Below, piece after piece: positions 24,959-31,416 of a stretch of DNA of 31,416 nucleotides (its first letter is position 1; each line of letters opens with the position of its first letter). Origin of the DNA: an uncultured Prevotella sp. (GTDB taxonomy: Bacteria > Bacteroidota > Bacteroidia > Bacteroidales > Bacteroidaceae); NCBI GenBank assembly GCA_937906495.1, contig CALCVT010000111.1, positions 1 to 31,416 on the forward strand, given 5' to 3'. Under the pieces are notes generated by a model that saw nothing but the letters and a program-made list of their open reading frames with translations, was not told the DNA's origin and did no database searches. Made by a program: the position numbers and the translations under genes.

Positions 24959-26542
24959 ATGAAACAACTTCTGCTTCTCTTCTTGGCTCTCCTGTTCAGT
25001 AACCCGATGCAAGCTCAACGGGTAGTCATCACCAAGCCCGACTTTTTTACCGCGCCCATTCGTGACGGTTACCCCCTATTTCCCGATAGTCTGGTGTATG
25101 ATGCAATTGCCGAAGAAATTCGCATTCCCGATGTCGGCATGTTTCCCCAGCTTACGGGTAGTGCCAATCCACGCTGGCGCAAGGTCGTTTTTGGAAATGT
25201 CGATTACCTGCCCGGTGCCCTGATGGCGCAAATGCCGCATCTGGAAGAAGTGGTATTTGAGGGTGTAGTAGGCCATTTTGATTGCACCCTCTTACTGAAC
25301 TGCCCCAAGTTGCGTCGCATCGAGTTCCGTGGCCCCGTGTCGAGTACCGGAGGCCCCTTGATAGCTGCACATTGTCCGCAGCTGCACGAGATTGTGTTCC
25401 GGAGTGTGGTGGCCAATCCCCATATTACTTTGTCCGAAAAGTGTAAATGCCCCCAGCTTAAGGGGTTCAGCCAGCACAATGCCGCACCCTACGACGAACT
25501 TATGCAGAGCATTCCCCCGCTTCGGGCCGCCGACCTCTCCCGCAATCCCGCTTTGTTGCGTGATGCCGAACGTCTGGCCGGTTGGCAATGCGAGGTGCTC
25601 ACCGCCACCCGTCCGGAATGGATGCGGCTTCTTACTTACCAGTCGGCTTCCTTGCTTCTGCCCGTGTTGCGCGAACTTCAAAGTCCTGTGGCCGATGTCC
25701 TCGAAGTGTCCATGCAATATGCTGTCAGGGTGGCCGACATCGGTAAGAATAAGTTACAGGTGCTCCGGGAGTCGCCGGCCTATGCGCCTGACCCTGCGCG
25801 TACCGAAACTTTTATCTATACCCCACCCACTGACAGTCTGCTTTGTGCGGTCAATGCCGAGTTTAACCTGGACAGCATTGCCGGAAACGGCGACGATATC
25901 AGCCGTATCAAGCGCCTGCTCTACTGGGTGCACGACCACATCCGCCACGACGGAGGAAACGGCTTTCCCGAAGGGCCGCGCTCGCTTTCAAACATCTACC
26001 ACGCCTCGCGCCGTAATAACTGCGGTTACAATTGCCGCGCCATGGCCATTGCGCTGACCGAGGCTTATCTGGCAGTGGGCATTCCGGCACGTTACGTCAC
26101 TTGTCTGCCCCGTGCATGGAAGAGCGACTTCGATTGTCACGTTATCTGTGTGGCCTGGAGCGAGTCGTTGAACAAATGGATTTGGGTTGATCCCACCTTT
26201 GCCGCCTATGTTACCGACGAGCATGGCCTCTTGCTCCATCCCGGCGAGGTGCGTCACCGCCTGCGTCACAACCTGCCGCTGGTGCTTAATCGCGATGCGA
26301 ACTGGAATCATCAGAACTTCCAAACCAAGGAACACTATCTGGATGAGTATATGGCCAAGAACTTGTATATACTGCAGTGCAACCTTCACAACCAGGCCCA
26401 TCCCGAAGGTCCGGCAACCCATCCGCAGGGAGGTTTTGTTACGCTCGTTCCCCAAGGAGTGGACTATCCGCACACACTCGTTCAAACCAATGACGACGGC
26501 TGGTTCTGGCAACCTCCGGTTTTTGAGCAGCATGAGCCGTAA
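24959..26542 (+). CDS. Secreted transglutaminase-like protein with leucine-rich N-terminal region
   Basis: 527 aa. The ATG at 24959 starts a clean signal peptide (MKQLLLLFLALLFSNPMQAQ); a longer frame from a TTG at 24896 would run through the terminator and is rejected. Residues 50-200 contain leucine-rich-like repeats with regularly spaced Leu/Cys and VVFEG/IEFRG/IVFRS strands, resembling BspA-type repeats. Residues 350-440 hold a transglutaminase-like core: NCGYNCRAMAIALTEAYL with the catalytic cysteine, DCHVICVAWSES with the histidine and WIWVDPTF with the aspartate. In Bacteroidetes such proteins are extracytoplasmic peptidases or amidases of unknown substrate. It stands alone and converges with the minus-strand genes at its 3' side. 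Confidence 0.8.
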   Translation: MKQLLLLFLALLFSNPMQAQRVVITKPDFFTAPIRDGYPLFPDSLVYDAIAEEIRIPDVGMFPQLTGSANPRWRKVVFGNVDYLPGALMAQMPHLEEVVFEGVVGHFDCTLLLNCPKLRRIEFRGPVSSTGGPLIAAHCPQLHEIVFRSVVANPHITLSEKCKCPQLKGFSQHNAAPYDELMQSIPPLRAADLSRNPALLRDAERLAGWQCEVLTATRPEWMRLLTYQSASLLLPVLRELQSPVADVLEVSMQYAVRVADIGKNKLQVLRESPAYAPDPARTETFIYTPPTDSLLCAVNAEFNLDSIAGNGDDISRIKRLLYWVHDHIRHDGGNGFPEGPRSLSNIYHASRRNNCGYNCRAMAIALTEAYLAVGIPARYVTCLPRAWKSDFDCHVICVAWSESLNKWIWVDPTFAAYVTDEHGLLLHPGEVRHRLRHNLPLVLNRDANWNHQNFQTKEHYLDEYMAKNLYILQCNLHNQAHPEGPATHPQGGFVTLVPQGVDYPHTLVQTNDDGWFWQPPVFEQHEP

Positions 26543-26610
26543 CGGCTGTTACCGAGCTATGGTTTAATTACTTTTTTTGAAGTAGCCATCGTTCGGTTTA
26601 TAGCAATGAG

Positions 26611-26645
26611 TCAGGGCCGGTTTCAACATTTGAAACCGGCCCTGA
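26611..26645. terminator. Very strong hairpin between convergent genes
   Basis: A perfect 15-bp stem (TCAGGGCCGGTTTCA with its complement) and a 5-nt ACATT loop, between the transglutaminase-like gene and the 3' end of the minus-strand acetyltransferase gene. The position fits a shared terminator, but neither strand has a T-run after it, so termination would be factor-dependent or it protects 3' ends. Confidence 0.6.
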
Positions 26646-26705
26646 TGATGGTTGGGCTTGCTATCTGAGTGTTAGTAAGCAGTTATGAGTTCTTTATTGC
26701 CCCGT

Positions 26706-27242
26706 TTAGCTTGCAACGTCCCGATTCATTACCATCTTGTTCAAGTCTAAGTTAAATTGCCGATATTCATCTTCAGATATTTCCCGTTGCGTAGTAAGGA
26801 CGATTAAAGAGTGAGGTTGGTATTCGTCGCGGTAGGCCGGGTGTTTGTGGCGGTATTCATTTTTGTAAAACCCACATTTTTGGTAGAACCTTAGGCGAGC
26901 CTCAGACTGGCTGTCAGTAATAGGGTCTATTTCAAGAAGCACGATTTTATCGGTCGATTGAATGAATCGGCTAAGCAGTTTACTGCCATATCCTTTTCCC
27001 CTCAACTCAGAGCTGATGACGAAATGCTCAACATAAAGGTAGGTGTCGAACTCCTAATAAGCAATAAAGCCTATGAATAAGTTGTTTTCGGTAAACGCCG
27101 GGAGCTTGTATGCTTTGTGCTGAAAGGCTGCTGCCAGCTGGGGTACGGTACGTTGTTCGAATATCGGAAAACTTGTGCAATACAACTTATGAAAGGACTG
27201 ATATAAAGGATGCTCGCATGAGTTGATGGAATGAAAATGCAT
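26706..27242 (-). pseudogene. GNAT-family acetyltransferase gene interrupted by an in-frame amber codon
   Basis: A single frame from the ATG at 27242 to the stop at 26706 would give 178 aa, but codon 63 (27056-27054) is TAG. On both sides the frame is good acetyltransferase sequence: LFIGFIAY before it, then EFDTYLYVEHFVISSELRGK and GYGSKLLSRFI, the acetyl-CoA-binding motif (R-x-K-G-x-G-S) after it. The lost residue is most simply Trp (TGG to TAG). The C-terminal part could still be made from an internal start but would lack the N-terminal fold. It could be a true inactivation, a base-call error or readthrough. The acceptor substrate is unknown. It lies 36 nt after the GH3 gene and could share its transcript. 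Confidence 0.75.
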
Positions 27243-27278
27243 GGTTTTGTAGGTCGTGAGATTGTAATGTCAGAATAT

Positions 27279-29639
27279 TTAGAGAGTAAAGTCGCCCTTC
27301 AGCCGGATGTCGTTGGAAGCAGCACCCACAAGAACTTCGAATTTACCAGGTTCAACCACCCATTCCATGCGGTCATTATAGAGCGAGAGTTCGTTGCGGG
27401 TTAAGTGGAAAACAACACGGCGGCTCGTGCCTTGAGGAATTGCCACGCGTTTGAAAGCTTTGAGCAGCAAGGGGGGCTGGGCTACAGAGGCAGCTGTGTC
27501 GTGTATATAGAGCTGTACCACTTCCTCGCCGTCGCGCTGCCCTGTATTGGTGACGGTGCAGCTTACAGTTTGTAGTGTATCCTGACCATTACCCGCTTCG
27601 ATTTGCAAGTCAGAATAGGTGAATTGGGTATAGCTCAGTCCGTGACCGAAGGCAAAGATTGGAGTGCCTTTCTCTTCAACATAGTCACGATGCGTGCTTT
27701 GCGAGTAGTAAATGGGGAGTTGTCCTTCGCTGCGCGGAATGGAAACAGGCAGTCGGCCGGCCGGCGAGTAATCGCCGAAAAGGATATCGGCAATGCCGTC
27801 GCCACCTTGTTCGCCGGGATACCAGGCCGTGAGCAGCGCATCGGCCTTTTCGGCTGCCAGATTCATGTTGAGCGGCCTTCCTTGGATATAAACAATAACC
27901 AAAGGTTTGCCTGTTGCTGCAACGGCCTGAATCAGTTCTTCCTGACGTCCGAGCAATTGGAGCGTGCTGCGGTCAAAGCCTTCGCCACAGTCCATATCGG
28001 GCAACTCTGTGGTCTCGTTGCTTACGGTTGCGGCACCGGTTTGTATGTATTTGGTCTTGAAATCGCGGGCACTCGAACCGCCTACTACCATCACGACAAC
28101 ATCGGCCTGTCGGGCAGCATTAACGGCAGCAGCAATTTCGGTCTTAGTTGTGTCGCGAATGGCGCATCCTCTGACATAGCTGACCCGGGTGTTTTCCGAA
28201 ACCGCAGCCCGTATGCCATCGAGCACCGTGCGGATGGCTTTACGTTCCTGTGGAGCTGTATAATCGCCCAGTTGGTTGTATATACGGTCGGCATTTGGGC
28301 CGATAACGGCTATGCTTCCCACCTTTTTGCTTAACGGCAAAACGCCATTGTTGGTCAATAGCACGGTTCCTTCGCGTGCCACCTGCCGGGCTAAGTTACG
28401 ATGGCTTTCACAACGAACAATGCTTTTAGCCTCTTGGGGCGAGACATAGGGATTTTCAAAAAGCCCCATCTCAAATTTTAGTCGCAACACGTTGCTCACG
28501 GCCCGGTCAATGTCGTCCATACTTACCCAGCCGTTAGTGTAGGCTTGTTTAAGGTGTTGGCCAAAGGCATTGCCACCCAAGTCCATGTCAAGTCCGGCTT
28601 TAAGCGCTTTGGCTGCAGCCTCAAGCGTGTTGGCTGCGGCCCCCATGCCCGCAATGCCTTCAATGCTGGTTAGGTCGGAATAAACAAAACCGCGAAATCC
28701 CCATTCGTTGCGTAGCAAATCGGTCAGTAGGTAGCGGTTGGCCGTACAAGGTATGCCATCAATGGAGTTGTACGAGGTCATGATGGTGGCAGCGCCCTGT
28801 TCGACAGCTTTTTTGAACGGAGGCAAATATTCTGATAGCAGTTGGCGCATTCCGCAGTTGGCGCGCGCCCCGTTGTGTCCGGCTTCGGGTATGCCATAGG
28901 CGGCAAAGTGCTTGAGTGTGGTGTAAACGTGGCGACCGTCGGTTGGCAGGTTTCCCTGCATACCCCGCATCATGGCAACTCCCATGATTGATGTTAATAC
29001 AGGGTCTTCGCCAAAGGTCTCTTCCATGCGCGACCATCGCGGTTCGCGTGCCACGTCAAGCACCGGTCCGTAGCCGATGTTGGCTCCCTGTAGGCGTGCT
29101 TCAAGTGCAATGGCTTCGCCCATACGGTACATCAAACTGTCGTTCCACGTGCTGGCAGCAGCCAGGGCCGTAGGAAATACTGTTGTGCCGATGGCCATGT
29201 GTCCGTGCGGACATTCTTCGGCAAAGAGAATGGGAATGCCCAGACGGGTCTCCTCAACAGCATATTTTTGCAGGGCATTCAGTGCCTTGGCGGCCAGTTC
29301 GGGGTTCAGTCCGGTTTCAAGCGTCTTTTGTGTCCAGGGGTCGGCACGTAGCACCGCCCAAAATGAGCCGATGGGGCGGGCTTTCATGAGTTGCTTGAAT
29401 TTGTCAGAGGGGGTAACTCCGTTGTCTTTTGTTTTGGTGTACATTTCCCAGCCGAGCGGGCAGCACAGTTGTGCCACTTTTTCGTCGATGGTCATGCGTT
29501 GCAGCAAGTCGTTAATGCGATATCCGGTAGGAGCATCGGCTTGTTTGTAGAGCGGCTCTTGGGCTTTACAACCAAAACTGCATATCGTTGTGGCAAGCAC
29601 AATGAGCAGTAGCTTGACCTTGAGTATGGAGGTATTCAT
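27279..29639 (-). CDS. Glycoside hydrolase family 3 beta-glucosidase-type enzyme
   Basis: 786 aa, the size of BglX-like enzymes. A signal sequence (LLLIVLATTICSFGC) with Cys24 suggests a lipoprotein, though the lipobox is loose. Domain order: GH3 N-terminal TIM barrel (about 40-380), C-terminal alpha/beta domain (about 410-630), then a fibronectin-III-like domain (690-780). The catalytic nucleophile is Asp322 in GFVYSDLTS; Lys243-His244 (LKHFAAYG) is the usual substrate pair; CGEGFDRS in the second domain carries the expected acid/base glutamate. It removes non-reducing beta-linked glucose or xylose-type residues. It follows the fucosidase gene by 24 nt, so both are likely one transcript acting on the same glycan. 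The exact sugar specificity cannot be read. Confidence 0.92.
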   Translation of the reverse strand: MNTSILKVKLLLIVLATTICSFGCKAQEPLYKQADAPTGYRINDLLQRMTIDEKVAQLCCPLGWEMYTKTKDNGVTPSDKFKQLMKARPIGSFWAVLRADPWTQKTLETGLNPELAAKALNALQKYAVEETRLGIPILFAEECPHGHMAIGTTVFPTALAAASTWNDSLMYRMGEAIALEARLQGANIGYGPVLDVAREPRWSRMEETFGEDPVLTSIMGVAMMRGMQGNLPTDGRHVYTTLKHFAAYGIPEAGHNGARANCGMRQLLSEYLPPFKKAVEQGAATIMTSYNSIDGIPCTANRYLLTDLLRNEWGFRGFVYSDLTSIEGIAGMGAAANTLEAAAKALKAGLDMDLGGNAFGQHLKQAYTNGWVSMDDIDRAVSNVLRLKFEMGLFENPYVSPQEAKSIVRCESHRNLARQVAREGTVLLTNNGVLPLSKKVGSIAVIGPNADRIYNQLGDYTAPQERKAIRTVLDGIRAAVSENTRVSYVRGCAIRDTTKTEIAAAVNAARQADVVVMVVGGSSARDFKTKYIQTGAATVSNETTELPDMDCGEGFDRSTLQLLGRQEELIQAVAATGKPLVIVYIQGRPLNMNLAAEKADALLTAWYPGEQGGDGIADILFGDYSPAGRLPVSIPRSEGQLPIYYSQSTHRDYVEEKGTPIFAFGHGLSYTQFTYSDLQIEAGNGQDTLQTVSCTVTNTGQRDGEEVVQLYIHDTAASVAQPPLLLKAFKRVAIPQGTSRRVVFHLTRNELSLYNDRMEWVVEPGKFEVLVGAASNDIRLKGDFTL

Positions 29640-29663
29640 AGTTTGAATGGCAAAAAATGACTT

Positions 29664-31052
29664 TTACTTTTTTAGCTTAAATTCCACCGCTATAGGCTCG
29701 TTGGGGAGGTTGTGCGGCAGGTTTATCTTGACGCGGTTGTTTGGGCAACTGTAGCTGAGGCGCTTATTACCTTTGAGCAAGGTTATTTTTCCTTCCGGCA
29801 CATTGCCTGTCCACTCCCAGGTGTGTGGCAGTGTTTCGCCTTCGGGCAGTGCTAAAATTGCATAACATGTTTTACCGTCCTTGCTGGCAGTAAACCACGT
29901 GTTTCCGTCGTTATAAACAGGTGTTGTACGTGTGCTGTAAATGGCCTTGCCATAGTCTTTAAGCCACAGTCCCACCCGGTGCAGGCGTTGGGCCACCTCG
30001 TCTTCAATCACTCCGTCGGGGGTAGGTCCTACCCCAAGCAGCAAGCATCCGCCCTTGGCGGTAATTTCGACCAACGTGTTAATGACTTTCTGGGGCGACT
30101 TGAACGGGGCGTCCGGCACCCATCCCCAGTCGTTGCTTAGGGTGATGCAACTTTCCCACGGGTAGTTGAGCTGCTGTTCGGGAATGCCTCGTTCCGGTGT
30201 CTGATAGTTTTCGTTTTTGCCACGGATACTACGGTCAACGGATATCAGCCCCGGGTGGCTTTTGCGGGTCTTTTCGAGGATACGGTCAAGGTTAATGTCG
30301 TCACCCTTTATCCAACCTCCGTCGAGCCAAAGTATATCAAATTTACCATAGCGTGTGAGCAGTTCGTTTAATTGGTTTTCGGTAAATTCCTGATATTTCT
30401 TCCACCAGTCCGGATGACGTTCCTTTTTGTAGTTGATGTGCCGTGTGGGCGTGGCAAACTCCGGACTCCAAAACCATGGGCAGTGCCAGTCGGGCTTTGA
30501 GAAGTAGCAGCCCGTCATGAAGCCCCGGTCGCGGAACGTTTTGAACACATGGAAGGCCACATCTTTGAGCGGATGGTTGGCAAAGGGGCCGTGTGCAATG
30601 CTAAAATCGGTATATTTGGAGTCAAAGGTGCAAAAGCCATCGTGGTGCTTGGTGGTAAAAATCATGTATCGGATGCCAGCATCCTGCATCACGTCTGCCC
30701 ATTGCTGAGGGTCGAAATTGACCGGGTTGAGCGAGTCTTTCAGCCCCCAGTACCATTTTTTATATTCGTCGTAAGGCAGTTGCTGCTTACGCGAAATCCA
30801 ATCAACATCTTCAGAGCAGATAGACCACGATTCAACAATGCCCGGAACAGAATAGAGTCCCCAGTGAAAGATAACTCCAAACTTTTGGTCGCGCCAATGG
30901 TCGAGTTTATCTAAAACCTGTTGGTCGGTAGGCCAAACATAGTCTGTACTGTCTGATTGTTGGTGTACAAATCCTTGAACGGCTTGTGCCGCGCCAAACT
31001 GTGCACGTGCTGCCAATGCGGTACAGGCAAGCAGCGTTTTCCATGTTTTCAT
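29664..31052 (-). CDS. Alpha-L-fucosidase, GH29
   Basis: 462 aa with a signal peptide (residues 1-22, ending ARAQFGAAQ). GH29 barrel features: FGVIFHWGLYSVPGIVESWS (58-77), TTKHHDGFCTFDSKYTDFS (133-151) and GCYFSKPDW (181-189). The nucleophile is Asp244 in DILWLDGGW and the probable acid/base is Glu287 in ENYQTPERG. It removes alpha-L-fucose from host or plant glycans in the periplasm or at the surface. The start codon at 31052 has a rare clear ribosome site in this window (AAGGAGAACGCATG). The gene leads a two-gene run with the GH3 enzyme. No susC/susD pair is present, so this is a reduced glycan locus, not a full polysaccharide-utilisation locus. Confidence 0.94.
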   Translation of the reverse strand: MKTWKTLLACTALAARAQFGAAQAVQGFVHQQSDSTDYVWPTDQQVLDKLDHWRDQKFGVIFHWGLYSVPGIVESWSICSEDVDWISRKQQLPYDEYKKWYWGLKDSLNPVNFDPQQWADVMQDAGIRYMIFTTKHHDGFCTFDSKYTDFSIAHGPFANHPLKDVAFHVFKTFRDRGFMTGCYFSKPDWHCPWFWSPEFATPTRHINYKKERHPDWWKKYQEFTENQLNELLTRYGKFDILWLDGGWIKGDDINLDRILEKTRKSHPGLISVDRSIRGKNENYQTPERGIPEQQLNYPWESCITLSNDWGWVPDAPFKSPQKVINTLVEITAKGGCLLLGVGPTPDGVIEDEVAQRLHRVGLWLKDYGKAIYSTRTTPVYNDGNTWFTASKDGKTCYAILALPEGETLPHTWEWTGNVPEGKITLLKGNKRLSYSCPNNRVKINLPHNLPNEPIAVEFKLKK

Positions 31053-31106
31053 GCGTTCTCCTTTTTAATAAGTGGTGTTTTCGTTTGCTTGTGTGCTTGT
31101 ATTGTG

Positions 31107-31114
31107 CAAATGTA
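31107..31114 (-). promoter_or_regulatory. -7 box of the fucosidase-GH3 operon
   Basis: Read on the minus strand, TACATTTG matches TAnnTTTG exactly and lies 55 nt before the fucosidase ATG. The -33 position has no clear TTTG. Confidence 0.55.
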
Positions 31115-31416
31115 AACAAAATCCCGGAGTTGTTACATGGGTAGAATTAAGAAAAACCTTAGGATTAGACCAGATTTCTTATTTTTCCTTTTTCCCGATA
31201 AGGTGAAAAGCCGGCGGCACGGCATTCCGCGTTAAATAGGGCCGGCGGCACGGATTATCATTCCAAAAAAATCTCCGCCTTACGTATTGCTGTAATCTTA
31301 ACTCTTTTCATTTTTTGCATCCAATAGACTATAGGTAATTAAAGTTTCCCACCCTCTTTATTGGGGATGGGAAATAATGGTAATTCAAATTTTCTTCGTA
31401 AATTAGAGGTGCTTTC
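31115..31416. other. Gene-free right end
   Basis: About 300 bp upstream of the fucosidase promoter with no protein-like frame. Besides the GC-rich repeat it holds a hairpin TTTCCCACCC with GGGATGGGAAA (31345-31354 with 31364-31374, one bulged A), flanked on both sides by GGTAATT. This may be a terminator of a gene beyond the window or a mobile-element edge; neither is shown. Confidence 0.4.
31210..31253. repeat. Direct repeat of GCCGGCGGCACGG, two copies
   Basis: Two identical 13-bp GC-rich copies at 31210-31222 and 31241-31253, 31 bp apart start to start, in otherwise A/T-rich DNA. The GCCGGC core is palindromic. No gene overlaps them. Confidence 0.75.

Noticed and set aside
26611..26645. 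Inverted repeat as an insertion-sequence end
   Set aside because: The two arms are separated by only 5 nt and no transposase or target duplication is present; it is a hairpin between convergent genes.

Overview
The window looks like chromosomal DNA of a gut- or mouth-type Bacteroidales bacterium, most likely Prevotellaceae or a close relative. The evidence is: -7 boxes of the Bacteroidetes form TAnnTTTG in front of several genes; two very large secreted proteins with type IX secretion (T9SS)-like C-terminal tails; a GLPGLI-family protein next to a receptor-like outer membrane protein; the Bacteroidetes gene run coaX / outer membrane protein / lptC / large SurA-PpiD-type isomerase; and host-glycan glycosidases (GH29, GH3). 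No rRNA, tRNA, CRISPR array, phage gene or complete insertion sequence was found.

Layout. 1-3250 (minus strand, accessory and partly decayed): the 5' end of a receptor-like outer membrane protein, a GLPGLI protein, a small secreted protein without a usable start codon, about 0.7 kb with no convincing gene, and a frameshifted hypothetical gene. 3347-8690 (minus): a terminator and a translationally coupled pair of secreted T9SS-type proteins with a 0.2 kb leader. 8959-14886 (plus): a promoter followed by a structured 0.35 kb region, then coaX, an outer membrane beta-barrel protein, lptC and a SurA/PpiD-like periplasmic chaperone, closed by a strong terminator. 14937-15564: gene-free DNA with two neighbouring four-copy arrays, each repeating at exactly 21 bp. 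15565-24909 (plus): a TTTG-N20-TAGATTTG promoter, then citD-citE-citF, citX, a citC-citG fusion, a YbhJ-type aconitase and an NADP isocitrate dehydrogenase, closed by a terminator. 24959-26542: a secreted transglutaminase-like protein. 26706-31114 (minus): an alpha-L-fucosidase and a GH3 beta-glucosidase, followed by an acetyltransferase gene interrupted by an amber codon. 31115-31416: gene-free DNA with a GC-rich 13-bp direct repeat.

How it fits together. The central theme is a citrate module: citrate lyase (CitDEF), all proteins needed to make and load its prosthetic group (CitX, CitG domain, CitC domain), and the two enzymes joining citrate to 2-oxoglutarate (aconitase, isocitrate dehydrogenase). 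Citrate synthase, a citrate transporter, oxaloacetate decarboxylase and a CitAB-type regulator are all absent from the window. This suggests internal citrate metabolism, perhaps a reductive half-cycle from 2-oxoglutarate to oxaloacetate plus acetate, rather than classical citrate uptake and fermentation. The coaX-lptC-isomerase block is envelope and CoA housekeeping. The right-hand block is a small fucosylated-glycan degradation operon.

The features I consider least explained are the two 21-bp-phased arrays upstream of the citrate operon and the structured segment ahead of coaX.
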